64,000 bases of DNA from Paguma larvata (Eukaryota; Chordata; Mammalia; Carnivora; Viverridae). The translations under genes were made by a program, and so were the position numbers. This document shows, in pieces, positions 1 through 11,377 of this stretch (the first letter of the stretch is position 1; each line of letters opens with the position of its first letter). Under the pieces are notes generated by a model. That model ran no database searches and was not told the origin of the DNA. It saw only the letters and a list, made by a program, of their open reading frames with translations. Location of the stretch: NCBI GenBank assembly GCA_030068075.1, contig CM057826.1, positions 58,935,312-58,999,311 on the forward strand, given 5' to 3'.

Positions 1-1421
1 GCTGAGCCAGGACCAGGAGACAGTCCTTGCTCCCCGAGGGCTCGGCTCCGCCCCGCCCCCCCAAGGCTTCTACCTCGTCCTATCAGCCACACCTGACTCA
101 TCTTCCTACCGTACCCAGTCACGTGTCCTAGGGCCCAACTCAAGATAGCGGTAAAAAATGGGGAGTGGCTGGGAAGAAAGGCGGCCTGGGGCTGCCGCCC
201 TCACCCTAGAATCCTGATCACGGAGCCTCCTGCCCCCAAGGTTACAAGCCCTTTATCTCGCCAAGGTATGCTGACGCAGCCCATGGACTCTTATCAGGAC
301 GGCCTCGCTCCCTGACTCACTGCCTGTCAGCCAGCAAAGGAATGTCTCAACGCCCTTGAGAACAGGCAGGGGAGACCCTGCTCTGGCCTTTTTTTTTTTT
401 TAATTACCGTTTTTTTTCTTAGTGTTTTTTTTTCTGTAGATTAAAGACAGGACATCTGTCTGAAGGAAGGTGATGGGTCCCGATGCTACGTGTATAGAAG
501 AGCCATGTGTGTCTGTGCCTGTCCTGGGGACCTGTTAGAATCGTGCTTTCTGTTCCGGAGGCTAGTTGTTGGGCTGGCCGGCTGCTTTTCCTTCTTTCGC
601 TTCCTTTCATTTAAGCAAATATTTTTGAGTCTCTACTGTGTGGTTTCCACCAAGTAAACAGTGGGAGAAAAAAACAAAATGATACAGTGTATCTTCCCTA
701 CAATCAGCCTTGGTTGGGGAAGACCCTCAGTGTGGCCTAGTCGAGTGGCCAACAGCGGGTTCAAGAACACCCTGAGGTGTAGCAGAGGGGGCAGCGGAGC
801 GGGCAGCCCGCCCTGGGGAGGCGGCCAGCCCTGCACTGGGAAAGCAGAACGGCATGTGGGGTTCAGAGCGCTAAGCCCGTGGGTCTGACCAGCCCTCCAC
901 TTCCCACCTAAGCCTCCGTTTGCTCATTATTGAGAAATGGAACCTCCGTTTCCTTTAAAGTGCTTCACAGTGTTGGCCTCCATGCTGAGGCCTCAAGCAC
1001 AGTGTTACCCGACTCCAGAAAGGCCACTGGCCCCAAGAGCGCCTGGAGCCCACACTCTCTAACCTAATCTGCCCGTCAGCAGCTGGACTACGTGGCGGGC
1101 CCCGAAACAAGAGAACTTCCTTCCGACACTTCTCTCCCGAATTTCACCTGGGCCTTTAACCAAACCCAACTTAAATGGCTACACGAACCGAAACTTAAAC
1201 CTGAACCAACTGCCTGGCATGACGAAATCCCAGACTGAACCCAGATATTCTGGAGGTTAAACTATGACTTGAGCTCAAAGCTCTTTCAAGAAGAGCCATC
1301 GTCACGAACCACTTAAGATGGAAGGCAGCCACTAAGTAAACGCTTTCAAACACCAAACCCAGGCCACAGCACATGCCGCAACACTCCGGTTCCAAATCCG
1401 CGGTACAAGACGTGGCGTTAC
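1..1421 (-). other. Intron 3' of the 1966-1422 exon (partial)
   Basis: Starts with the GTAACG donor and continues off the left edge. No coding exon was recognised; the coiled-coil exons must lie further left. It holds T-rich runs at 389-425 and an L2-like stretch at about 610-655 (AAATATTTTTGAGTCTCTACTGTG). A weak MIR-like stretch is at about 845-985. The rest shows nothing I can name. Short open frames here are GC-driven. Confidence 0.85.
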
Positions 1422-1966
1422 CTTGACGGACAGAGAGCCTGTTTCTCTGTTCAGGGACAGGTCGGCTGAGAGGGAGGTGCTGTAGTCCATGCTCTCGGAG
1501 GTGGACAGGCTGCCACAGTCTGAGTCCCTCTTGGAAGGGCTCGGAGCTGCCTGGGTGGGCAGCTCCAGGCTGCCGTTGGCCAGCTTCTCGGCAACCAAGG
1601 TCTCCAGGGCACTGCTGTTGGGACGGCTCTGGCTGGCTTTTTGGGACCTGTTGGCTGCCGGACTGAGGTCCCCACCCTGGTCAGTGACTTGCTTCTCCTC
1701 GGATACCTGAATTCTGGCACCCATGGACACTGGCCGGGACTTCCGGAGAGGCGCAGGCACTGCCAGGCCATTTTCGTCCCAGGAGCCACATCCGGGGGGC
1801 TGGCGGTCTGGAGGGACCTGTTCTCAGAGGGCTGGCTGGGCCCATTCACACTGTCCTGAGGCTGGCCGGGTGGCAGTGGGGTGAAGGATGATTCTTTGAT
1901 AAGCTTGTCAGTATTGAGACTCAGCTGACTCACCTCAGAAGAGTCTCGACTATGGTTCCCCAGAGG
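1422..1966 (-). CDS. STK10: STK10 exon, residues about 336-517 (Ser/Pro-rich linker), with a one-base frameshift
   Basis: 545 nt where 546 (182 codons) is expected. Acceptor TTTTTTTCCTAG at 1967-1968, donor AAG|GTAACG at 1421-1420. From the start to about 1778 the phase-0 frame reads conserved linker ([29 protein letters not shown]). From about 1775 to the donor the conserved protein continues in another frame ([56 protein letters not shown]). One base is missing in the codon after the Gly of VAPG (1780-1775), where human has G-N-E-N. As written, the frame runs through about 110 unrelated residues to a stop at 1451-1453. Downstream exons encode the coiled coil, so the allele as written should lose it and be a nonsense-mediated-decay target. 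An assembly error is the simplest alternative. Confidence 0.93.
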
Positions 1967-2562
1967 CTAGGAAAAAAAAAAAAGTAAGAGTCAAGGCCAT
2001 GCTACTTCATGTCTAAGGCAAGAGTCCAAGATGCAGTAGGGCTGGAGAGGCAGATACCCACAAGGTCAAGTAGGCCAGGACCAAGGGAGTAGAGTAGTGA
2101 TCCTTCCCCGGTGAGTCAAAGACCTCACCACTCCCTACTGCCCAATCAACAATAAAATTACTACTTGTTATGAGTTAACTTAAGGCCAGCTACTCCTCCT
2201 AGGACTGGAGGCAGCTGTGGCCAGCTGGACAAGCTGATGCCCTGTCTAGAGGTGGCAGTGGCTACTCTGCTCTGGCTAATTATGACAATATAAGAAAAAC
2301 GGGTCCCCTGAAGACAGACCTGCCAATTTTTTTAAGACAAGCCGGCATCTGGATTTTTACCTGACCCCTTCTGATTTTTATATGGCAACTAATTCCTGTT
2401 TTGTTTTGTTTGTTTAGCTGCATAAAAACCAAACCGAAACTATCCAGGGGGCTGGATCCAGCCTATCAGCCACTGAGCTTTTAAAGTTCTGTTTTATTTT
2501 GTTCTTTAGAGCTTTTTTGGCAGGGGGGCGGGGGGGAGGAGGTGGAAAGTACTGGAAATGTT

Positions 2563-2850
2563 CTACTGTGAAACGGTACACCCATTTCTGTGAATAAAAT
2601 ATAAATGTCCGAAGAACGAATAAAGTGAGCACCCACAGAGCCACCTTCCACGTCAAGAATGGAACACTGGCCACCAGAGAGACCCCTGCCTGTGCCTGTC
2701 CCTCCCCTTGACATGACAGATGTCCCGACATTGATCTCTAAGTGTTACAAGTGAGTTTGCTGGTTTTTAGACTTGATATTAATGGAATCACACCATAGCA
2801 CTCCTTTGGGTCCTAATGGCCATTGGTTTTTAACCTTGGATATGGAAGCT
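2563..2850 (-). mobile_element. Old L1 3'-end fragment
   Basis: Reverse-sense L1M-type 3' end: 'gaataaaatataaatgtccga ... aatggaatcacaccatagcactcctttggg' type wording, with phrases such as ATGGAATCACACCATAG. Family subtype not assigned. Confidence 0.45.
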
Positions 2851-3099
2851 TCCAGAAGCAACTCTAATCCACCTCCCAGTCAACACCCCTAGGGGGATGG
2901 TTCAGAAATTCAGATCTGATCCTCCCATCCCCACACCAGTGCTCAGCCCTGGCCTGAAACCCTCATTCGCCCCCACCGCCCTCATGACAAGGGTCAGCCT
3001 CCCACCTGCACGGAACCAGGCCTATGTGACTGCTTGCCACCTCCCTCCCCAGCCTCGCTGCCTGCTGCCACCTCCCGGAGCCAGGCCCCAGACCCGCCG

Positions 3100-3300
3100 C
3101 CTCCCTCTCCCACCATGGTTCTCCTACACCTGGCTGTCCCTCCTATCAGCTCAACCAGCCACTTCATTGCTCGCACCTCAGTTTTCCTATCTGTTAAATG
3201 GAGCCTGGGTTCTCCTATCAGGGTCGCAGAGTTCCCGGCACCCAGCAAGGCCTTTTACAGGCTGTGGCTACTGTGCTGATTCTGCTCGTCCTCCTCGGTG
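3100..3300 (+). mobile_element. MIR-like fragment
   Basis: Core wording CTCAGTTTTCCTATCTGTTAAATGG at 3177-3201 (shown here in part: CAGTTTTCCTATCTGTTAAA) followed by a GTTCCCGGCACCCAGCAAGG tail resembles MIR 3' half. Confidence 0.5.
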
Positions 3301-4017
3301 CTTCCCCTCTGCCCCTGGTAAGGAGTCACACCCGCCTCTGGCTTCTCTCAGGAACCCATTAACCTCGAGACAGCGCTGTATTGTCCTTCGCCTACAGACG
3401 AGGCCAGCCCCTGCCTCACTCGGTCCCCAGCACCACCTGCGCAGCAAGGTTCTCGCTCAGAAGAGGCCCTTCCCAAACGGCTTAGACCAGGGATCCGAAA
3501 GCGGCAGCTCAGGGCAGAATCCATCCCACGGACGTGTTTTGCTTGACTCCAATGTTTTTAAAATTTTAAATTAGCTTTAATTGAAACTTAAATCCAGCCA
3601 AGTGCTGAAGCTGCAAGATGGGTTGCAAATGTGCCCAGACCTGGGTCCCCCGGCACTTGGGGAAGCCAAACAGGGTCTGGGGTCCCCGGAGCCCCTCGGC
3701 TTGTTGCCTCTGGTCACGTGCAGCCTTTATCTGCAGCTACCCCGCAGTACGCTACAACGTTTTCATTTTGTACGTGAGCCACCACAGGAAAAAGGCTGGG
3801 AAGCAATGACTCAGCTACCAACTTTTAAAAACTGGAAGATCCCAAGTGAGAATCCCGATTACTGCTCTTTCGTGAAAACTCACAGAAACTGGCCAACACA
3901 GCCTGCTGCGGGCCCTGGCCCGTGAGCGGACTTACACAAGCCGTGATCTGGGAGCCTGTGACCTCTAAGCCGTGGGAGACCCAGGAATCCTTCCTGCACC
4001 CCCCGTTCCCTCTTCTA

Positions 4018-4233
<216 letters not shown>

Positions 4234-4374
4234 TTAGGACCGCTTGGGGCTGGAGGGTACAGGACGGGGAGGCAAAGGCTGGGGGGAGACCGTCTCCCAG
4301 CAGAGAAGGCCGGCGGCATCCCTGAGCGAAATGTGAACATGCCCTTGGGAAGGGAGGGCCAGAGGCAGCTCGGA

Positions 4375-4545
4375 AAGGCCTGAGTCCTGGCTCTGCCGCC
4401 CTGCCGGCTGTGTGACACTGAGCATGTCACTTTCCCTCCCTGAGCTGCAGGCTCATCTCCCAGTGGAGACAATAATGCCGAACCCACGGGGAGGTCGTAA
4501 GGACTAAACGGAATAATGCGCAAGGAAGTGTTTAGCCCAAACAGG
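4375..4545 (+). mobile_element. MIR fragment
   Basis: GTCCTGGCTCTGCC, GCTGTGTGACACTGAGCATG, CTCATCTCCCAGTGGAGACA and GTAAGGACTAAACGGAATAA follow the MIR core in order. Confidence 0.65.
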
Positions 4546-4640
4546 CGTCCCGTGGGTTTCCAAATTCTTAAGGCAAAGATGTGTGTGTTCTACTCCTAGG
4601 CATTTACAGAAACGTCGCATCTTTTAAAAAACGAAGGCTC

Positions 4641-4848
4641 TGGGCGCCTGGGTGATCAGTCAGTTAAGCATCTGACTCTTGGTTTTGGCCCCGGTCATGA
4701 TCTCGTGGTTCGTGAGTTCAAGCCCTGCATCAGTGCAGGGCCTGCTTGGGATTCTCTCTCTCTCCCTCTTTCTGCACACCCCCCGTCCCAGCTCACTCAA
4801 AGGAAGGAAGGAAAGAAGGAAAGAAAGAGGAAGAAAGAAGGTTCTTTC
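4641..4848 (+). mobile_element. Felid tRNA-derived SINE (CAN-SINE)
   Basis: TGGGCGCCTGGGTGATCAGT head with the tRNA-like A and B boxes (TTCGTGAGTTCAAGCCC as B box), a CT-rich middle, and a purine (GGAAA)n-like tail. tRNA-Lys-derived SINEs are copied by L1 enzymes. The head is not a tRNA gene because it lacks a full cloverleaf and has the SINE body attached. Older, diverged copy. Confidence 0.85.
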
Positions 4849-5384
4849 ACACACCTTGCAAAACACCGAAGTTTTCAAGGCCTTGCCAGACATTAAATGA
4901 GCACAAGGATCTCCCTGGCAGAAGTCTGTCCTCGGGCCCCTGACACCCAGCCCCGGGAGTGTGTATGGGGGCGGGGGGCGTCATCACATTGGAGTTTGCT
5001 CATTTGAAATGCAGAGGAAGGCTCTGATGGCCTCTACTGCTTTTAGCGTCAGAAAATTTATCGGCGGAGCAGCGGTGTCAACGAGATTGCCGGGAGTACG
5101 TAAATGACGAAGGATAAACTTCCTAGCACCCTGTAAACACACTCGCAACTGACGGGTCCATCACGAATCAACCGTGCATTTGTGGAAGGTCACGAGGCAA
5201 CACCCCGTTCCACTCGGTCCCCTAACGCTGCACACGTGAAAGCAACAAACCTCACTCCTTTTAAAGGGCCCCACGCCAGCCGGCTGTCTCTGGTCAGTCC
5301 AAACCAGTAACGAGTTTAAGAACTGCACCTCTTTCCTTTCTCTCCCACGCCCCCATCATCCACTGTCTGATCCGTGCCGCAGCC

Positions 5385-5900
5385 ACGCGATGTGCCACGT
5401 GCTGAGATAAGGCTCAACAACAGGATAGGCAAGGTCCCGGCCCCTAGGGGCTCGAGGCCTAGTGGGAGAGACAACAGCCGTGCAGCCAACCCATAAACAA
5501 GATCACGTCAGGTCAGGTGATGGGACAGCAAGAGGCTGGAACCACACGGGCCGGGCCTGGGCGGTGGAGGCCACTTAGTCTGCGGTCAGAGGGGCCTCCG
5601 TGCGGAGGTGATATTCGAGCTGAGACCCGAAGGAGGTGAAGGGGCTGGCCAGGGAAAGATCTGGGCGCGGAGAATTCCAGGCAGGGGAAGCAGTAAGTGC
5701 AAGGCCCCTGGGGCAGGACTGGGCCTGTGTACTGGAGGCATGCCTAGAAGGCCGAGGAGGCAGGGGTGATGGAAGAGGAGAGAGGACGGGCCAGAGGAGG
5801 GAGGGCAGGGCGGTGCGTGCAGGGTCCCCGAGCCATAGTGAGAAGCGGAGGCTTTCTTCTCAGAAGCTGCCGGAGACTGCAGCAGAGCAGTGGTATTAAC
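5385..5900 (-). mobile_element. L2-like fragment
   Basis: Phrases typical of reversed L2 3' region: GAGCTGAGACCCGAAGGAGG, GAATTCCAGGCAGGGGAAGC, AGTGCAAGGCCCCTGGGGCA. Diverged; subfamily not assigned. Confidence 0.55.
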
Positions 5901-5989
5901 TGTTACTCTTTAAAGGTAGCAGTCTGGCTGCTGTGGGGTTCCGGAAGGTCTTGAGTGGGAGCGCTAATAAGGGCTTGCTCATCATGGGA

Positions 5990-6165
5990 GCGGGAGAGTG
6001 TAGTGGTTAGAGTACTGGCTTTCCGTTCTACAGCCAGGCTGCCTGGGGTGAAATCCTGCCTCCACCACCGCCTTGGGCCAGTCACTCAAGCTCTCTAAGC
6101 CTCAGTTTGCTCATCTCTATAGTAGGAATAACAATATGGCTGTTCTAACCACCACAGTAAGTGCT
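5990..6165 (+). mobile_element. MIR
   Basis: Clear MIR order: GTGTAGTGGTTAGAGTACTG, AATCCTGCCTCCACCACC, GGGCCAGTCACTCAAGCTCT, CCTCAGTTTGCTCATCTCTA, then ATAACAATATGG. Followed by a CAC/CAT-rich stretch to 6260. Confidence 0.75.
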
Positions 6166-7334
6166 CCACGCAGGGCAGCTATCATCCACATCGTTATCAT
6201 CATCACCTCCAACGCCATTCACCACCACCGTCACTGCCACCGTCACCACCGGCAGCGGCACAGTTTGAGAAGACCCCACCCCCCCCCCCCGGCCATCCCT
6301 ATTCCCTCCTGCATCCCCGCAGGGCACAGCTTTGGGGACGGAGGGTGGGAATCAGATCCCAAAGGTCCCCGCGCCTCGCGCCGCACAACCTCACACGTGG
6401 ACATGAGCAGGAAGCCGCAGGCGCCCTCCCTGCAGCTGCTGACGCAGATGCAGCAGAAATACAGGATGCAGGCGCAGGCGTCTGCAATCGCCAGGTTTTT
6501 GTCAGGACACACGACCTGCTGACCAAATTAGTGGCTTTTCAGCATGGCCAGGAGTCTTGAGGCTGGAGGATCTGCCCCACTGCCCCCCGTGAGCACGCCG
6601 GGGTCCTTAGGAAGTAGAGGGGAAGCCGTGGGGAAGAAAGCGCTGCAGCAGAGGAGCGGGTGAGCTGGGCCGTTCCTCCGGGTGGAACCCCGAATCCCCA
6701 GGCAAGCGGGGCTGACAGGCCAGGCCCTCCAGTGGCCGATTAGGCCCAGAACAGTTTTGCAAACAGCCCTGGCGGAGAAAGCACAGACCACCTCCCTCAC
6801 TGCCTCGGCTCCGCCACCTCCAGGGACGTGTCTAAAAAGGACAATACCCAACCCCAAGCGGTCAAGGCCCAGCAGACCGACAAAGCCCCGCAAGGAGGGC
6901 TGGGGCCTTCCCAGGCGGGAAGCAGACAGCGTGCCAGCATGGGGACAGGCTGGTCCAGGCACACGGGTCCCCGGAAAGGTGCAGGAGGCCCGCATCCGAG
7001 GGGAACTCAGCCGTCTGCCACTGCAGGAAGAGGCCCCACTGTTCAGGGCCGTCTCTGCAGGGAGCCCCGCGATGCCGCACGGCTCGCAGACCGGCACCTG
7101 CCCTCTGGCCATCGACACAGACATCCTTTCCACGAATGGGAGCCTAGCTTTCCTCTGTGTGCGAGAAACCACCAGCCGGGGGTCCTACACTCCGAGGCGG
7201 GCTTTAGACCACGCCGGATACCACTTTCCGGGTTTCACCTGTCAGCATCTGCCCCTCGACTCACCCCCAGCTAACCTTTTCTCTCGTTCTCTTTCGTTCC
7301 TTCTTTCTCTCCTTCGCTCACTCAGAGAGGAGGC

Positions 7335-7775
7335 TTACCAAAGTGGTCAAGGGAACAGGCTGTGGAAGGAGGCGGCCAGGATGAGAATCCCAGATCTGTC
7401 TTTTGTAAGCTGTGTGACCTTGTGCAGGCTACCTAACCTCTCTGTGCTTCAGTTTTATCATCTGTTTGGCAAACCTGAATAGTACCTACATCAGAGGGTT
7501 GTCACAAGGATTAAATTAGTTGGGGCGCCTGGGTGGCTCAGTCGGTTAAGCATCCGACTTCGGCTCAGGCCATGATCTTGTGGTTCGTGGGTTCAAGCCC
7601 CAAGTCGGGCTCTGTGCTGACAGCTCAGAGCCTGGAGCCTGCTTCGGATTCTGTGTCTCCCTCTCTCTCTGCCCCTCCCCTGCTCATGCTCTTTTTCTCA
7701 AAAATAAATATTTTAAAAAAAAGGATTAAATTAGTTAACATTTGCTAAACATTTAGAATAGTACCTGGCACAGAC
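7335..7775 (+). mobile_element. MIR split by a SINE
   Basis: Left part 7335-7521 (CTGTGTGACCTTGTGCAGGC, CTCTGTGCTTCAGTTTTATC, GTACCTACATCAGAGGGTTG). Right part 7721-7775 (TTAACATTTGCTAAACATTT, AGTACCTGGCACAG). The interruption is the SINE at 7522-7720, so the MIR is the older element. Confidence 0.75.
7522..7720 (+). mobile_element. Felid SINE with 16-bp target-site duplication
   Basis: Full-length: GGGCGCCTGGGTGGCTCAG head to AAAAATAAATATTTTAAAAA tail. Perfect duplication AAGGATTAAATTAGTT at 7506-7521 and 7721-7736. Inserted into a MIR. Confidence 0.93.
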
Positions 7776-7799
7776 AAAGGGTTACACAACAGTTTAAGT

Positions 7800-8600
7800 A
7801 CAAATAAGTAACTGTCTTTAACGAATACTTGCCGAGGGCCCTTTATAGATTGGATACCGTCCTAGATCCTTGGGACATATCAGTGAACAAAACGAAGACT
7901 GCTGTCCTCAAAGAGCTGACATGCTAGTCAGGGAGGTTAACGATATACTTAATAAACAAGTAAGCTCCAGGAAACATCAGCAGTCGGGCGGGGAAAGGAG
8001 AATGAGGCACGTGTTGGGGGTGGGGTGGCAGACTTGTAGTTTGAAATAGGATAGTTGGTGGAAGCCTCATTGAGAAGCTAACATTTGAGACAATGACTTA
8101 AGAAGAAGAGAGTCAACCCTGGAAGTGTCAGGAAAAAACATCACAGGCAGTGTGAAGAGCCGTGCAAACGCCCTGAGGTGGCTGTATGGCCGGAGTGTCG
8201 GAAATATAGCAAGGAGGCCAGAGTGGCTGGCACCGAGTGAGGGGGCAAGGAGACGACAGAAGATCTGAAGGGTCGAGACGGGGTGGGGGCATCACGCAGG
8301 ACCCTGCAGGACCTTGAGACTCGGGATTCTGGCCTGAGTGAGAGTGGAGCCAACGAGGGACGGACAGGAGGTCCCCCTCTGGCTGCTGTGCCGAGAACAG
8401 ACTGAAGGAGGGCAGGGAAGCAGCAAGCCAAGCGAGAGACACTGATGGCGGCTCAGACCCGTGGTTGCAATGGACCTGGTGAGACGCGATCGGATTCTGG
8501 ACACGTTCTGAAGGCAGGGACCCCAGGACTTCCCGACCAAGTGGACACGGAGCATGCAAGAAAGAGACGCATCAAGGATGCTCGCAAGGGTTGGGGCCTG
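7800..8600 (-). mobile_element. L2-like block, reversed
   Basis: CAGTGAACAAAACGAAGACT, AATAAACAAGTAAGCTCCAG, CCTCATTGAGAAGCTAACAT, GCCGTGCAAACGCCCTGAGG, CAAGGAGGCCAGAGTGGCTG and CAGGACCTTGAGACTC follow in the order seen in reversed L2 3' regions. Confidence 0.55.
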
Positions 8601-8639
8601 GTGGCCGAGGGGATGGGTTGCCACTGACTGAGACAGGAC

Positions 8640-9020
8640 AGCCGTCGGTGGAAATGGAGGGCACTCGAGTGTGGACGTCCGCCCGGGGGTGGAGCGTAAA
8701 CGGCTGGATGCAGACGCGGGGCAGGTGGGGCTGCGCGGGCCGTCGCCGTAATCGGGGTGGGACCCTCGAGGTGAGTGGGGACGGGGACGAGGCCCCGCTG
8801 CGCTCCCGCAGTATCAGTCCCAGGAAAGAGGAGCAGGTGAAGGGCCAGGAGAAGGAGTGACCGGTGAGAAGGGAAGGCCCCGAGCAGGGTGTGGGGACCC
8901 GGAAGCCAGGCGCTGGCAGGGACGAGGATGAGGACCAGCCGGGGCCCCCGAGGCTGGGTCCCCGGGGCCGAGCTCTGAGGCCGGAGCCCGCCACCGAGTC
9001 CGACGCCGTGAAAGTCACAG
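8640..9020. promoter_or_regulatory. Intragenic CpG-rich patch (candidate CpG island)
   Basis: By eye about 40 CpG dinucleotides in about 380 bp at roughly two-thirds GC, an observed/expected ratio near 0.9. That meets common island criteria. It lies in the 7.2-kb intron, far from the STK10 promoter. I see no TATA box or recognisable transcript. Similar weaker patches are at 28640-29100, 45640-45860, 50140-50360 and 63180-63370. It may simply be GC-rich, subtelomere-like composition. Confidence 0.5.
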
Positions 9021-9094
9021 ACGGCCCTGGCGAGAGCGAGCACAAACTCCACAAGCGTGCTCTGAGCACCCGACGTGACAGCCACGGTGCTAAG

Positions 9095-9260
9095 ACCGGG
9101 GCGAATAGAGTCCATTCACTCACACAGTTCCTCTAAGTGAGCACTGTCTGCATCTCACAGAGGAGGAAACTGAGGCGCAGAGTGAGCGCTACTCCTGTTC
9201 CGGGTGGGCAGGCCTGATCTCAGAGCCTGGGTGCCTAACCACTCCGTGACGCGGTCCCCA
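9095..9260 (-). mobile_element. MIR fragment, reversed
   Basis: CATCTCACAGAGGAGGAAAC, TGAGGCGCAGAGTGAGCG, then GGGTGCCTAACCACTC. Confidence 0.55.
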
Positions 9261-9879
9261 AGAACCTCTGTGCGAGTGAGTGAGAGAATCGGAAACCGAT
9301 GCGAGCTCAAGGCAGAGCAGGGGGTCGGGTGGGGAGGAGGAGGGGCCAGGAGGAACCTCCCAGAAGCAGGCAGACACAAGGCGCAGGAGCGGCTCGGCCG
9401 GGAGGCACTGGGAAGCCAGGATCGGGAGGTCCACCTCTTGCTCGCTCACGGCCAGGTGACCTCCGCAAGTCACGCTCCGCCCTCCCGCCTGTGGAGATAA
9501 AGAGATTTATTCATCCCAAGGGACCTCTCCTCTCTTCTGCAACCCCCTCTGTCTTGCGCTGCAAACCCGCTGGCAGGACATTCTCTGGCTATGGAGTAAA
9601 AATTCCTGGCTCAGGCTGAGGCTCTAGGGCTGCCGTGTGGGGATGGAGGACAGCTGGTCTCTTCCCTGCAGAATGTCTTGAATGTCCTAGAGGCCGGATG
9701 GATCAGGCCAGGAGGTGCCGGCTTACAGGAAACGACTGGCCCCAGGCGGCTTGGAGCTTTGGCATCTGACAGCGACAGGCCGCCCCCACTTCTGGCTTCC
9801 CCCCCAACCGGCACGATACCCAGGAAACGAGGCCTGGAATACTCCAGACATTTGGAACCCAAAGCCCCTAGCTAAGCAC

Positions 9880-10065
9880 TTGACAGTATCTGCATACTTA
9901 ACCCTCACGGCTACCCTAAGGGGGACACTGCTATTAGCCCATTTCAGAGCGACAACAGAGGCACAGATAAGTGGGGCCCATTTCCTAGGGTCTCACAACC
10001 AGGAAGTGGCAGAGCCGGATTTGAACCCAGGACTTTACAGCTGCAGTCCACAAGCTTCGTCGCTG
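9880..10065 (-). mobile_element. MIR, reversed
   Basis: TTAACCCTCACGGCTACCCT, AGCCCATTTCAGAGCGACAA, CAGGAAGTGGCAGAGCCGG, ATTTGAACCCAGGACTTT. Confidence 0.65.
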
Positions 10066-10519
10066 TGCTGCGCACCCCAGGGGATGCACTGTAGCCCAGC
10101 ATGTCAACCAGGGGCCCAGTGTTTGGCACACAGTAGGTACTCAGGGCAAGTGGCTGAACAGGAACAAAGACTCGGCACTTGGTGTGGCCTCTCCGTCCCT
10201 TCCCCCCAGCACACAGCAGAGGCTGAGTCGCGTACGCGGAAGACCCAGGGTGGGCAGGGTGTGGAGGAGCGGCCCCTCCCCAGCGCCCAGGCCCGCTTCC
10301 TCTCCATCTCCCATCAGCGCTGATGGCATGGGGACCGCGACCGGCCGACCCGAGGATGGCTGGGCAGGTGGTACGTGCCGCTTTCAAAACGCGAGGCACC
10401 AACCCAGGCCAAGCGCAGCTCCCAGCTACCCCAGGATTTCAAAAAGCTTCTAGGAAACCACCGTCACCTTCTCCGTGCTAAGGCAAGGGAGTCCTCACAC
10501 AGCAGCCGGAGAGGTCCTT

Positions 10520-10680
10520 GCAGGCAGAAGTCAGATGCTGTGTCCCTACTCCAAATCCCCAGGGGCGCCCCACTGCACACAGGGCAAAGCTCGAGTCCTG
10601 GTCTGGGCTTCCCAGACCCTGCGTGCCCCTTCGCGACGTGGCCCTTCGTGCAGAGAAGAATGAGCCTGCCTGCCCCCCTT
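10520..10680 (+). mobile_element. L2-like fragment
   Basis: Resembles the L2 3' region (CCAGACCCTGCGTGCCCC, CAGGGCAAAGC context). Weak; GC-rich and diverged. Confidence 0.35.
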
Positions 10681-11039
10681 TGAAAGGCCTGCTTCCACCT
10701 CTGGCCCCGCAGCAGGCCGCTGGAAACGGGGGTTTGGGGAGGGGTCCCCCATGAATGGACAGGAGCGCCTCACTCTGCCCAAACTGTTTGCACAGACAAA
10801 CAGGGTCCACGCCAAGCACCTGCCTGCCTTCTGGAGTCCGCGTCCTGCTGCGAAGCATCAGAGCAGTGAGCGGGCCGCGCTGGTACGCGTCCCCTCACGC
10901 AAACCATCCAAACCGCGGGCGGATGCGCCACACGCCTCTCTGGCCTCTGCCCTCACCCCTGGCTCGGCGCCCCGGCCTCCCAGCCCTCCCCAATCGTGCT
11001 CACAGGCCAGGCCTGTGCCCCAACCCCCCAGGACTGCTC

Positions 11040-11285
11040 GCCTAGTGCCCTCGCCCCTTCTGGGCGTCTGTGCGCACAGAGCCCCTCCCAGGCCCCCTCC
11101 TCCTGAGCTCTTTTCTTTTCCTCCCCCCGACACGTGTGCCTACGCGCTGTCTGCGGCCTGTCTCCCCCACCAGAACGTAAGCTGCTGGAGGACAGGCTCT
11201 GGGACAGCGTCCACACGACAGCCCTCCTAGCACAAGAGCGGGCTCTCAGGAGGCGCCCAGCGAGAATCAGCTGATGGATAAATGG
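11040..11285 (+). mobile_element. L2 3'-end fragment
   Basis: CCCCCACCAGAACGTAAGCT, GGAGGACAGGCTCTGGGACA, ending GAATCAGCTGATGGATAAAT. It lies about 90 bp from the splice donor of the 11378-11459 exon. Confidence 0.5.
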
Positions 11286-11377
11286 TTGCTCCTGTGGTGG
11301 CCTGAGCTGGGGAGAGACATACCCAGCTCCCCGGCCATCTCCCGCCTCCAAAGCGGAGGCAGAGGGGAACCGCTTAC

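Noticed and set aside
1..1421. Search for the first coiled-coil exon (KKTLKRTRKF region)
   Set aside because: Not found; it lies beyond the left edge.
1489..1859. Plus-strand open frames opposite the linker exon
   Set aside because: Antisense shadows of a GC-rich coding exon with no independent support.
6682..7482. 266-codon plus-strand open frame
   Set aside because: Runs through unique GC-rich sequence into a MIR and is overlapped by a long open frame on the other strand. No family match.
7522..7600. tRNA-like A and B boxes in many places
   Set aside because: All belong to SINE heads; none folds into a complete tRNA with acceptor stem and anticodon loop.
7533..7748. Recurring 60-75 codon 'protein' beginning MAQSVKHPTSAQ, seen about twenty times
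   Set aside because: It is the same frame of the plus-strand felid SINE each time; not a gene family.
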